Source: JAAXVQ01 sp964604705 | Lineage (GTDB): Bacteria; Oederibacteriota; JAAXVQ01 | NCBI GenBank assembly: GCA_964604705.1 | Contig: CAZSAP010000002.1 | Location: forward strand, 124,001-188,000 | Reading direction: 5' to 3' | Length of the DNA stretch: 64,000 bases | Notes under the pieces: generated by a model | Told to the model about the DNA's origin: nothing | Database searches by the model: none | The model's input: only the letters and a program-made list of their open reading frames with translations | Program-made: the position numbers and the translations under genes | Shown here: piece by piece, positions 17,226 to 25,275 of the stretch | How the letters are laid out: every line of letters begins with the position of its first letter | Numbering within the stretch: position 1 is the stretch's first letter

Positions 17226-17711
17226 CTAGGCTTGCTCGCTCTTCCATTCCCACTTGTAGACCTGCTGCTGATGATAATAGTTGGCCGTGGCCGGAGTGAA
17301 CTTGAGCACCGAATAATCCGGGTCCGCCACGCCTCTCGGGTAATACAAGTCCCAATCGCCTTGCCAGAGTTTTGCTTTCATCTCCGGGTCAGTGATCTGC
17401 TCCACGCTCCCGCGCATGCACAATCCCCGCCAATCTTGCGGCAGACAAAAATACACCGACGCGCGGGGCTGCGCCACCAACTGTTGAATTTTAGCCGACG
17501 ACGTGTTGGTGGTGAAATACACCACAAAATCTTCCTGGTGGTCTTCGAAAATCGGCACCAAGGTCGGATAGAGCAGGGTGTTGCGCAGGTTCAACATGGC
17601 CCGGGTTACCGGAAAGCCATCCGAGTCCACGGTGGTAAGAAAGACCGCGTCCGAATCTTCCATCAATTCACGCGCCTGCTGTATCGCGTCATCCAATTCC
17701 AACGTTTCCAT
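17226..17711 (-). CDS. Pyridoxamine 5'-phosphate oxidase-like (general stress protein 26 type)
   Basis: A 161-residue split-barrel flavin-binding protein, with GGAGG upstream of the ATG. The pattern LELDDAIQQARELMEDSDAVFLTTVDSDGFPVTRAMLNL, then VVYFTTNTSSAKIQQLVAQPRASVYFCLP and RGSVEQITDPEMKAKLW, is that of the general-stress-protein-26 branch (cited here by its ends). Members bind FMN or F420, with uncertain substrates. It is not a true PdxH because the pyridoxal-binding C-terminus is absent. It stands alone between dcd and pepA. Confidence 0.88.
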   Translation of the reverse strand: METLELDDAIQQARELMEDSDAVFLTTVDSDGFPVTRAMLNLRNTLLYPTLVPIFEDHQEDFVVYFTTNTSSAKIQQLVAQPRASVYFCLPQDWRGLCMRGSVEQITDPEMKAKLWQGDWDLYYPRGVADPDYSVLKFTPATANYYHQQQVYKWEWKSEQA

Positions 17712-17781
17712 GCCTTAAGCCTCCGAAAATGAGCAAATGTCTCTATGTATTTGATTCGCAGGAGTATAGTGCGAGTACGCT

Positions 17782-19266
17782 CTATTTTCCAGTCTTTTTT
17801 CGCAACCATTCCACAATTAATCGCACCCCAACCCCCGTTGCGCCCTTGCTGTAAACCGAGCCTCCGTCCCCGTACGCGGTGCCGGCAATATCCAGGTGCA
17901 CCCAGGGCGTTTGATTAACGAATTTTTCCAAGAACGCGGCGCCCACAATGGTCCCGGCTCCGGGTTTGCTTCCCATGTTGGACATATCGGCCACATCGCT
18001 GCGCAACAAATCACGATACTCATCCCAGAGCGGCATGCGCCATGCCCGCTCCCCTGAGCGTTCTCCGGCGTCCAAAATTTCCTGGGCCAACCCATCGTGG
18101 TTGCTTACCAGGCCAATGGCCGCATGTCCCAAAGCCACCACCACCGCCCCGGTCAAGGTGGCCATGTCCACGATCTGGGTGGGCTTGTGCCGCAGCGTAT
18201 AGGTCAGCGCATCGGCCAGCACCAACCGGCCTTCGGCATCGGTGTTGATAATCTCGACCGTCTGTCCGGAAAGACTGGTGACCACATCGCCGGGTCGGCA
18301 CGCGCTGCCCGAGGGCAGGTTCTCGGCCGCCGGAATAATGCCCACCAAATTGATCGGCAGTTTCAATTGCGCCACCGCCTTCATGATGCCCAACACGGCG
18401 GCGGCGCCGCACATGTCGAACTTCATGTCTTCCATCTTGGCCGCAGGCTTCAGGCAAATGCCGCCCGAATCAAACGTGATGCCCTTGCCCACAATCGCCA
18501 CCGGCGCATCTTTGGGTTTTCCACCCAGGTATTTTATTTCAATCAAGACCGGCGGATGGGTGCTTCCGGACCCCACGGCCGTGAGTGCGCCGAATCCGGC
18601 GGTGGCCAATTGCGGTTGGGCCAACACCGTGGTGGAGAGCAAGGAATGCTGCCGCGCCAAGGCCCGTGCCTCTTGGGCCAGCACCTGCGGATACAATTTG
18701 TTTCCCGGACGATTGGCCAAGGTTCGGGTAAAGTTGGCGGCTTGCGCCAAAATCTCGCCTACCTCTGCTGCCTTTGAGCACTGCGCCGGTTTTCGGCTGG
18801 CTAAGACGATCTTCGGCACCACGGCTTTGTCTTCGGGTTTGCTGTTTTTTAATTCCTGATACTGGTAGGTCGCCAAAACCGCGATCAGGGCCGCTTCCTG
18901 AGCTATGCTTTCCAGATCCACACCCTCGGCCTGAAAACTCTCTAGCACCAAGGTCACGTCCTTGGCTTTCAAAGCCTGCGCGCGTTTCACACCGCCGCCC
19001 AGAGCCTTGCGCATTCCGTTTAGCGTGGCCTGCTTGGCCTCGCCTAAGCCGCAAACAATCAAACGTCGCGGCGTCTTTCCTTCAGGATAAAGCACGTACA
19101 CATCTCCGGCCTTCCCTGTGACATCACCCACCCCGCGCACCCGTGTGATGAGTCCGGACAATGCCGCCGGCAAACCGGCCGGAGCTTCCTTGGCATCGGA
19201 ATAAAGCCCCACCACTACGGTCTCGCACTGTCCCAATTTTTCATAGGTTAACAACTTAACGGCCAC
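17782..19266 (-). CDS. pepA: Leucyl aminopeptidase (M17)
   Basis: A 494-residue M17 aminopeptidase starting at GTG with GTAGGAGG 8 bases upstream. The C-terminal catalytic domain has the two-zinc site: VGKGITFDSGGICLKPAAKM, MKFDMCGAAAVLGIM, and the diagnostic NTDAEGRLVLADAL. The N-terminal 170 residues form the usual macro-domain-like part. It releases N-terminal amino acids in the cytoplasm as a hexamer and can act in DNA binding in some bacteria. A structured inverted repeat lies in its 5' region. Confidence 0.96.
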   Translation of the reverse strand: MAVKLLTYEKLGQCETVVVGLYSDAKEAPAGLPAALSGLITRVRGVGDVTGKAGDVYVLYPEGKTPRRLIVCGLGEAKQATLNGMRKALGGGVKRAQALKAKDVTLVLESFQAEGVDLESIAQEAALIAVLATYQYQELKNSKPEDKAVVPKIVLASRKPAQCSKAAEVGEILAQAANFTRTLANRPGNKLYPQVLAQEARALARQHSLLSTTVLAQPQLATAGFGALTAVGSGSTHPPVLIEIKYLGGKPKDAPVAIVGKGITFDSGGICLKPAAKMEDMKFDMCGAAAVLGIMKAVAQLKLPINLVGIIPAAENLPSGSACRPGDVVTSLSGQTVEIINTDAEGRLVLADALTYTLRHKPTQIVDMATLTGAVVVALGHAAIGLVSNHDGLAQEILDAGERSGERAWRMPLWDEYRDLLRSDVADMSNMGSKPGAGTIVGAAFLEKFVNQTPWVHLDIAGTAYGDGGSVYSKGATGVGVRLIVEWLRKKTGK

Positions 19267-19313
19267 GGTTCAGTCCTCCTACATAAGGTTAAATATATAT
19301 GTTTTAATAATGT

Positions 19314-19424
19314 CGGAAGGGATCATGGATAAGAAAGCATAGAGGAGCTCTGTTTCATACACAGAGCTCCGATCTGAGCGAGCCTCTCTGAGGCGAGTGT
19401 CTTTCGCATCCATGATCCCTTCCG
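19314..19424. repeat. Inverted-repeat element with three-way-junction fold
   Basis: A perfect 17-bp inverted repeat (19314-19330 with 19408-19424, arm CGGAAGGGATCATGGAT) continues after a 3x3 internal loop with 4 more pairs. It encloses two further hairpins: GGAGCTCTGT/ACAGAGCTCC (19344-19353, 19361-19370) and GCCTC/GAGGC (19382-19386, 19390-19394). It lies between the rsmA stop and the pepA start. It may be a terminator or leader RNA, a small RNA, or a mobile palindromic repeat. Confidence 0.7.
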
Positions 19425-19433
19425 GCGGTTTAG

Positions 19434-20285
19434 TTAAAACCCAAACTCCTGCTGGCCTTTTTTAATCTCCGGCGGTGTCCAGGTTTCTACGGCATTGACC
19501 ACCGCCGCCATCTCCTGCATGCTCAATGTTTCCGGTCGGCGTATGGAATCAATCCCGGCCTTGGCCAGAGCCGCATCCCACACACCTTGATCGGGCACCC
19601 CGTGGGAGCCTTGCAAACAGCGGCGGATCGTCTTGCGCCGGTGCGTAAACATCGCGTGCACCAGAAAGAAAAATCGATCCGGATCAACCAGCTCAACCGG
19701 AGGCTGGGCCAGCCGGTCAATGCACACCACCGCGGACGAGACACGCGGAGGTGGATTAAAGGCCTTGGGCGGAACCCGCACGACAAACGAAGGCTGGCCA
19801 AAATACTGCAACGCCACGGAATATGAGGAAAATTCCTTGCCCCCGGGCGTGGCGCACATACGGCGCGCCACTTCTTCCTGCACCATCACCACCAGGCGGT
19901 CACATCCATTGGGCGCCGCCAGGGCATGAATCACCATTTGGGTCGCCAAGTAGTACGGCAGGTTGGAAACCAATTTCACCTGCTTGTACCCTTTTGTGCG
20001 CAACTCCGTACACAACGCCGTCCAGTCCACATGCCGCGCATCCTGCAAGCGCACCTCGAGATTGGCCCGCAGTTGCAAACGCTCATGCAGACGTCCCGCC
20101 AAGCGCTCGTCCAATTCCAGCGCCACCACATGCCCGGCCTTCTCACACAAGGCCTTGGTTAATACACCCTTCCCCGGCCCAACTTCAATAATCGCATCCT
20201 CAGGACCCACGTGCGCAGCATCCATGATGGGTTTTAAAAACGATAGATCGGCTAAAAAATGTTGCCCCAAACGCGGTTTACTCAT
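19434..20285 (-). CDS. rsmA: 16S rRNA dimethyladenosine transferase RsmA (KsgA)
   Basis: A 283-residue RsmA, which dimethylates two adjacent adenosines near the 3' end of 16S rRNA using SAM. Motifs are LGQHFLADLSFLKPI at the start, the SAM site IIEVGPGKGVLTKAL, VVALELDERL, and the catalytic NLPYY (in VKLVSNLPYYLATQM). The C-terminal helical domain contains FTHRRKTIRRCL. Full length. It is flanked on both sides by inverted-repeat elements, which is unusual for this gene. Confidence 0.96.
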   Translation of the reverse strand: MSKPRLGQHFLADLSFLKPIMDAAHVGPEDAIIEVGPGKGVLTKALCEKAGHVVALELDERLAGRLHERLQLRANLEVRLQDARHVDWTALCTELRTKGYKQVKLVSNLPYYLATQMVIHALAAPNGCDRLVVMVQEEVARRMCATPGGKEFSSYSVALQYFGQPSFVVRVPPKAFNPPPRVSSAVVCIDRLAQPPVELVDPDRFFFLVHAMFTHRRKTIRRCLQGSHGVPDQGVWDAALAKAGIDSIRRPETLSMQEMAAVVNAVETWTPPEIKKGQQEFGF

Positions 20286-20318
20286 GCTTACTCCTAAAGC
20301 GGTCGCTTCCTATCTAGC

Positions 20319-20526
20319 GGTGTGCGAGATACTTCTTTTTAAAAAGCTGCATCTCAATAACGTGCTTACTGCCTCTTTGGCCATTTGTCCGTTCAAGTGC
20401 TCTCCGGCCCTTACATACTCGCCCCAATGTTTAACGGCCGGAGGAGACGGTATGCGTCCTGTCTAGCAGACGTGTCTTTGTGTGCATAAGAGATGCAGCT
20501 TTTTAAAAAGAAGTATCTCGCACACC
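20319..20526. repeat. 208-bp element with perfect 37-bp terminal inverted repeats (MITE-like)
   Basis: Bases 20319-20355 and 20490-20526 are exact reverse complements over 37 bp; each arm contains the palindrome CTTTTTAAAAAG. The 134-bp centre has no credible gene. There is no obvious target-site duplication. Such long perfect terminal repeats around a short non-coding core suggest a non-autonomous mobile element or a very stable hairpin RNA. It sits between pdxA and rsmA. Confidence 0.8.
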
Positions 20527-20541
20527 CTGTGAATGGTTTCG

Positions 20542-21594
20542 TTATTTATGTTTCTTCGCCGAATGCTGCACCATCTCCGCCGCCGTACGCAACGCCGCCA
20601 GCATGGACCCGGCATCGGCTTTCCCCGTACCCGCCAGGTTAAACGCCGTGCCGTGGTCCGGCGAGGTACGGATGATGGGAAGTCCGGCGGTGACATTCAC
20701 CCCGGCGAACATCGCCAACATCTTAAACGGAATCAAACCCTGGTCATGGTACATGCAGACCAACAAATCCCAGCGCCCTTTGAGGGCTTCGGCAAACATA
20801 GTGTCGGGCGGAAAAGGCCCTTCGACGCGCAAGCCGCGAATTTTCTGAAGTTGTTTGATGGCCGGTACAATGGCCCGCTTTTCCTCATCGCCGAAAAGTC
20901 CGCCCTCGCCCGCGTGGGGATTGAACCCAGCCACTGCCAAGCGCGGATGCGCAATGCCAAAACGCTCTTGCAATTCAATCACCGCCAGACCCGCAGCTTG
21001 CAGAATCCGCGGTTTGGTCAGCAACGCGGATACCTTGGCCAGGGGCTCATGGATGGTTGCCAGAACCAAACGAAACGGTCCGCCCACAAACATCATGGCC
21101 ACGTGCTTGCTCCCGGTCAAGGCCGCCAACAATTCCGTGTGCCCGGGCACATGCGTGCCAGCCGCATGCCACGCCTCTTTGCAGATCGGTGCCGTCACCA
21201 AGGCATCACCTTGGCCGCTGCCTAAAAGCTCCACACTCAAATGCACGGCACCCAGAGAAGCCATGCCGGTTTGCTCGTCCCAGCGCCCAAACGCACACGG
21301 CTTGGCCAAAGGATACGCATTCATAACCGGCAGGACCGAGGCTGAAACACCCCAGGCCTCGTCGGGCGATTCACATACTTTTACCTGCAACCCCGCTTGG
21401 CTCACCCGAACCGCTCGGGCCATGATGTTGGCGTCCCCGGTGACCAACACCTCTGCCTGTTTGCGCAAAGGACGATGCGCCAAGGCTTTGGCAATGATCT
21501 CCGGCCCAACTCCTGCCGGATCACCCATGGAAATCACCAAGCGTGGTTTGCTCTGCGCTGTATTTGTTTTTATCCTTCTAGGTGCTCCCATCAT
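20542..21594 (-). CDS. pdxA: 4-hydroxythreonine-4-phosphate dehydrogenase
   Basis: A 350-residue PdxA, the NAD-dependent enzyme that oxidises 4-phosphohydroxy-L-threonine in DXP-dependent pyridoxal phosphate synthesis. Motifs are ISMGDPAGVGPEIIAKAL, TAPICKEAW, PGHTELLAALTG, NPHAGEGGLFGDEE and the metal/substrate site HDQGLIPFKML with IIRTSPDHGTAFNLAG. The start could be Met1 or Met2. The gene is followed by the 208-bp inverted-repeat element and rsmA, a pdxA-rsmA order also seen in other bacteria. Confidence 0.96.
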   Translation of the reverse strand: MMGAPRRIKTNTAQSKPRLVISMGDPAGVGPEIIAKALAHRPLRKQAEVLVTGDANIMARAVRVSQAGLQVKVCESPDEAWGVSASVLPVMNAYPLAKPCAFGRWDEQTGMASLGAVHLSVELLGSGQGDALVTAPICKEAWHAAGTHVPGHTELLAALTGSKHVAMMFVGGPFRLVLATIHEPLAKVSALLTKPRILQAAGLAVIELQERFGIAHPRLAVAGFNPHAGEGGLFGDEEKRAIVPAIKQLQKIRGLRVEGPFPPDTMFAEALKGRWDLLVCMYHDQGLIPFKMLAMFAGVNVTAGLPIIRTSPDHGTAFNLAGTGKADAGSMLAALRTAAEMVQHSAKKHK

Positions 21595-21646
21595 TCCTCC
21601 GTAAAACGGTGATCAGGTTCAGTGACCCCATTGTAGCATGCGCAGG

Positions 21647-22516
21647 TCATTTTGGACGTGCGTAGCAATACACGCACCCAGACGGGCACGCCAAAGCGTA
21701 ATCGCCTATGTCCACCGAAGGGGAGCATCCGCATTCCTTGCGTTGCCCGGCATCCTTGCCGCGGGCTGCGTCCCATCCCAAGGGATGCAACCGCACCAAA
21801 TGCGTGGCGTCCACACATTGCGCTGGCAGCAGCCCCGCCTCCACCAGCGGTGAACAGCAACACGCCTGCACGCGCAGCCCAAAACGCGCGCCTTGCTCCA
21901 AGACATACGCGGCCATGGCGCGAATGCGCGCCGTGGTGGGCTCCACCCAATGCAGCTGGGCCTTGGCCACGCGGCGACGCATGTTCACATACCCATGGCA
22001 AAGCGAAACCGTTACGGACGTAAGCCCGGCCGCGTGCGCGGCCTGCATCCACTCGGGCAACTCGCGCAGATTGCTCTGCACGCGCGACCCGTCCTTCCAC
22101 GCCAAGATCGGATCAAAGCGCCACTGCACCCGTGCCGGATCTCCGGCGTACTGCACCAATTCGGAAAACTGTCGCGCCACCTCCCGCGGTGACGCCACCC
22201 CGGGTTCCCAGCGGCTTCCCCCCAACCCGGTCAAGGTCAGATGAAAAAACAATTGCGAGTATTGACGCAATCCATCTAAAAGCCCGGCCTCGTTCTCCAA
22301 CAACCGCCGGTAATCCTTGGACCACAGGACCCAGGTATGCACACCCTCAGGCGCCAACGAAACCGTCCGCACCTTCTGATTGTAGGGATTGGGCACACCC
22401 ACAAATCCGGCCCGGATCCAAGCCGAGAGATGCTCAGGAAAACACCGTACCAGATCCGTGCGGCGTGACGCGGAAATAATCTGCGGCAACTCAGGCCAAA
22501 ACGCGGCTTGACTCAT
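21647..22516 (-). CDS. DUF1848 family protein
   Basis: A 289-residue DUF1848 protein. The N-terminus has ISASRRTDLVRCFPEHLSAW and NPYNQKVRTVSLAPEGVHTW, followed by VLWSKD, LFFHLTLTGLG and RFDPIL. The C-terminus has the cysteine pattern RKECGCSPSVDIGDYALAC and PSGCVYCYA, which resembles an Fe-S cluster site. Overall it looks like a radical-SAM-like barrel whose cluster motif is at the C-terminal end. The biochemical function of the family is not established. It lies between pdxA and pfkA on the same strand. Confidence 0.85.
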   Translation of the reverse strand: MSQAAFWPELPQIISASRRTDLVRCFPEHLSAWIRAGFVGVPNPYNQKVRTVSLAPEGVHTWVLWSKDYRRLLENEAGLLDGLRQYSQLFFHLTLTGLGGSRWEPGVASPREVARQFSELVQYAGDPARVQWRFDPILAWKDGSRVQSNLRELPEWMQAAHAAGLTSVTVSLCHGYVNMRRRVAKAQLHWVEPTTARIRAMAAYVLEQGARFGLRVQACCCSPLVEAGLLPAQCVDATHLVRLHPLGWDAARGKDAGQRKECGCSPSVDIGDYALACPSGCVYCYARPK

Positions 22517-22583
22517 ATACGCTTTCCTCCCCGACCGTATGCCTGAAACAACTCGGCATAAAGGACTACGGGGCCGTCACACA

Positions 22584-23558
22584 TTACAGCGCCAATTGAT
22601 AGGTCAGTTTGTACGCCTGGCGATCAATGTGCTTGGGTTTCTTGATGGCTTCCGAAAGCGGAAAGTGCATGAACCCGCCTTTTTGTATGGCCGAGAGCAC
22701 GGCCACATGTCCTTCATGCAAAGCCGTTACGGCTTGATTTCCCATATGGGCGGCTAAGTACCGGCTGCGTGCGGTCGGACTCCCGCCGCGTTGAATGTAG
22801 CCTAATACCGAGACGCGAACTTCCAAACCCATTTCCTTGGTGATCTGGGCCGCGATCTTGCGCGAATCCCCCGCCCCTTCGGCCATAACAATAATGGAGG
22901 AAATTTTCCCGCGCTTGTGTCCGGTCTCCAAAGATTTGCAGATTTTTTTCAAGTCGTAGGGAATTTCCGGCACCAGCACGGCCTCGGCTCCGCAGCACAG
23001 ACCCACTTCCTGGGCAATGAAGCCATTGGACCGTCCCATAACCTCGGCGATAAAAATCCGTTCATGCGAACTGGCCGTATCGCGAATCTTGTCAATGGCA
23101 TCTACCGCGGTGTTGATGGCTGTATCAAAGCCGACGGTCTCATCGGTTCCGTACAAATCATTGTCAATGGAGGCCGGAACGACCGCCACGGGTAATTTCG
23201 TTTCTTTATGGATCGTATACGCCGCCGCCGAGGTTCCGTTTCCACCGATGGCGACCAAGGCATCGATGCCTGCAGCCTCAATATTGCTGTAGGCGCGCTT
23301 GCGCTGTTCCGCGTCGCGAAACTCCGGGCAACGGACCGTGCGCAAAATCGTGCCTCCGCGCGAAATGATGTTGCCCACGCTGCGGGAATCCATCTCATGA
23401 AAGTCATTGGTCAGCAATCCCAAGTACCCACGCTCAATGCCGGTCACACGCAGGTGTCGATCCAGGGCGCTGCGCACCACCGCACGAATCGCCGCGTTCA
23501 TGCCCGGCGCATCGCCGCCGGAAGTAAGTACACCTATACGCTTGATCGTTTTTTTCAT
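22584..23558 (-). CDS. pfkA: 6-phosphofructokinase
   Basis: A 324-residue phosphofructokinase. The ATG at 23558 has TAGGAGG upstream; a 7-codon longer frame does not. Motifs are IGVLTSGGDAPGMNAAIRAV, IDNDLYGTDETVGFDTAINT with the catalytic Asp, EVMGRSNGFIAQEV and the C-terminal GYIQRGGSPTARSRYLA. The stretch normally reading GGDGS is GGNGT here, so the Mg-binding Asp is Asn, while the following Gly is kept, as in ATP-dependent enzymes. It catalyses the committed step of glycolysis. ATP or another phosphoryl donor is not certain. Confidence 0.93.
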   Translation of the reverse strand: MKKTIKRIGVLTSGGDAPGMNAAIRAVVRSALDRHLRVTGIERGYLGLLTNDFHEMDSRSVGNIISRGGTILRTVRCPEFRDAEQRKRAYSNIEAAGIDALVAIGGNGTSAAAYTIHKETKLPVAVVPASIDNDLYGTDETVGFDTAINTAVDAIDKIRDTASSHERIFIAEVMGRSNGFIAQEVGLCCGAEAVLVPEIPYDLKKICKSLETGHKRGKISSIIVMAEGAGDSRKIAAQITKEMGLEVRVSVLGYIQRGGSPTARSRYLAAHMGNQAVTALHEGHVAVLSAIQKGGFMHFPLSEAIKKPKHIDRQAYKLTYQLAL

Positions 23559-23631
23559 AGAAATCCTCCTAAGTTCCATCCCAATGCATGTCTGTTCTGG
23601 GTTGGGGAATGATATTCAAGGAAAGAGTGAC

Positions 23632-23656
23632 ACCGTAGCAGGAACCCGCCTACGGT
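23632..23656 (-). terminator. Weak hairpin at the end of the PorV-OmpA gene
   Basis: ACCGTAG / CTACGGT (7 bp) overlaps the stop codon of the preceding gene and is followed on the minus strand by the pyrimidine-rich GTCACTCTTTCC. It could end that transcript before pfkA, but it is weak. Confidence 0.3.
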
Positions 23657-25095
23657 TATTCTTCCTGATTGACGACTTTGAATTCCACACGGCGATTCTG
23701 CCCGCGCCCTACCTTGGTGGCATTGCTGGCAATGGGACGTGTCTGTCCGTACCCAATGGCCTGCAAATGATCTGCCGGCAAGCCTTCCTTTTCCACCAGG
23801 TACGCCTTGACGGCATCCACCCGCCGCTGCGACAACTTCAGATTGTCATCGGCCACGCCTTGGGCGTCGGTGTGTCCCTCAATGCGGATCACCACTTCAG
23901 GATAAGGACGGAACTCTTGGGCGACGACTCTAAGTGTTTTTAACGATGCCGGAGTAAGATCCGCTTTGCCGCTGGCGAACTGAATCTTGGCCAATTGCCC
24001 GAGCGAGATCTTCCGAGTCACCGCGGCAATCTTTTGCTCGACTTCCTGCACCTGGGCCTTCACTTCCGGGGCGACCGTGGGTACCGGTGTCGGGGCCGGG
24101 GTGGGCATGGGCGTGGGACGCGGCGTGGGTGTCGGTGTGGCCGGCGGGGGCAAGATATAGGAGAGTGAGACCCGGTGCGTGTTGCCTAAAAAACCATAAG
24201 GCACAAACGCGTAGTCCAGGCGAAAGGCTTGATAGTTGATGCCCACGCCCGCCGAGACACCCGCCATGGCGTTGGTGCCGTACCCTTCGTAATACTCGCC
24301 ATTGTCAATCGCACTCTGATACCGATAGCCCAGTCGCAACGCCAAGGTGCGCTCAAAAAGATATTCCAGCCCCATGCTGAGCTTTCCGTCTTGTTCCAGA
24401 AGTTGGTTGTAATCCAGGGCCGCCAGCAAACGCGGCATGATCTGATACGAAACGCCGACTTTAAGGTTGATCGGCAGGCGGGCGTAGTTGTCTTCCAAGC
24501 GTGTCGACGGTCCCAGGTTTTGCACCACCCCGCCAAGTTTCCAGTCTTTCCAGGGCATGCGATAAAGGACCGAAAGATCCAACGCCCAACCCACGGTGCC
24601 GGTGCCGTCGATGGTCTCGGTGAAACATTTCAACGCGGTTCCGAGCGAGAGACTCTCGTCGTAAGGATAGGCATAGGCCGCGGTAAAGCCCAGATTTGAG
24701 GCAGAGAAGGTTCCGCGAAACGGTGAATCCGGTGTGTCGCCTTCCTCGGAGCGGAGCAACTCACCGTCGTTGAGATACACCAGGGATAAACCGCCGGTCC
24801 CGATTGGCAACGGAAACGTGGCACCCAGGTGATCAAAAAAAACATCTTGGAGCCAGAACGCATGCATGGCTGTAAACGCGGGTGTCGCGATTTGTGAAAT
24901 GCCCGAGGGATTCCAGTACACGGCGGAAGGATCATCGGCAATGCCGGCAAAGGTCTCGCCCATGGCCACGGCGCGCGGACCCACACCGATTTTTAAAAAA
25001 GTGGCGGCCGTGGTGCCTTTGCCTGAAACCGCAAACGCACTCACGGCCGAAAATAAACCAATGCTCACTACGAGCCAAGCTCGAAGAATGCGCAC
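23656..25095 (-). CDS. PorV-like outer-membrane barrel fused to an OmpA peptidoglycan-binding domain
   Basis: About 479 residues. I chose the GTG at 25095 because GGAGG lies 6 bases upstream and the protein then starts with a clean signal peptide ending in AFA. Residues about 30-310 match PorV/UPF0164 barrels (FLKIGVGPRAVAMGETFAGI, DPSAVYWNPSGIS, and the strand-rich centre). A Pro/Thr linker (about 320-345) and a short coiled segment lead to an OmpA domain with RIEGHTDAQGVADDNLKLSQRR and GRGQNRRVEF. The barrel would sit in the outer membrane, with the OmpA domain tethered to peptidoglycan. PorV proteins act in protein export and surface attachment in Bacteroidetes; that role here is speculation. 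Confidence 0.88.
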   Translation of the reverse strand: MRILRAWLVVSIGLFSAVSAFAVSGKGTTAATFLKIGVGPRAVAMGETFAGIADDPSAVYWNPSGISQIATPAFTAMHAFWLQDVFFDHLGATFPLPIGTGGLSLVYLNDGELLRSEEGDTPDSPFRGTFSASNLGFTAAYAYPYDESLSLGTALKCFTETIDGTGTVGWALDLSVLYRMPWKDWKLGGVVQNLGPSTRLEDNYARLPINLKVGVSYQIMPRLLAALDYNQLLEQDGKLSMGLEYLFERTLALRLGYRYQSAIDNGEYYEGYGTNAMAGVSAGVGINYQAFRLDYAFVPYGFLGNTHRVSLSYILPPPATPTPTPRPTPMPTPAPTPVPTVAPEVKAQVQEVEQKIAAVTRKISLGQLAKIQFASGKADLTPASLKTLRVVAQEFRPYPEVVIRIEGHTDAQGVADDNLKLSQRRVDAVKAYLVEKEGLPADHLQAIGYGQTRPIASNATKVGRGQNRRVEFKVVNQEE

Positions 25096-25231
25096 GCGGC
25101 GCCTCCAATAAAAAGCAGATTGCTCCACCTGCTGCCCGCAAGCGTCATTGCCGTAGCAACGTCCCCACGTACCGCAGGCCCCTGCGCCGTACCCGAGATG
25201 CCAGGGAGCTTCATCTTATCACCGCACCCGA

Positions 25232-25272
25232 AGAGAGTCAATCATGGGGTACATACCCCATAGAAACTCTCT
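25232..25272 (-). terminator. Two-step hairpin just after the giant gene
   Basis: Outer stem AGAGAGT/ACTCTCT (25232-25238, 25266-25272) and inner stem ATGGGGT/ACCCCAT (25244-25250, 25255-25261) begin 4 bases after the stop of the giant gene. No T-run follows, so either this is a non-canonical terminator and 3'-end stabiliser, or it belongs to the leader of the PorV-OmpA gene. Confidence 0.45.
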
Positions 25273-25275
25273 GGC

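Noticed and set aside
18097..18777. Plus-strand frames opposite pepA
   Set aside because: The minus strand carries the complete M17 catalytic motifs; the antisense frames are His/Gly/Arg-rich shadows.
20463..20696. 77-codon minus-strand frame crossing the right arm of the inverted repeat
   Set aside because: It overlaps the 3' part of pdxA in another frame and gains its length only from the repeat; a similar peptide from the left arm arises simply from the inverted copy.
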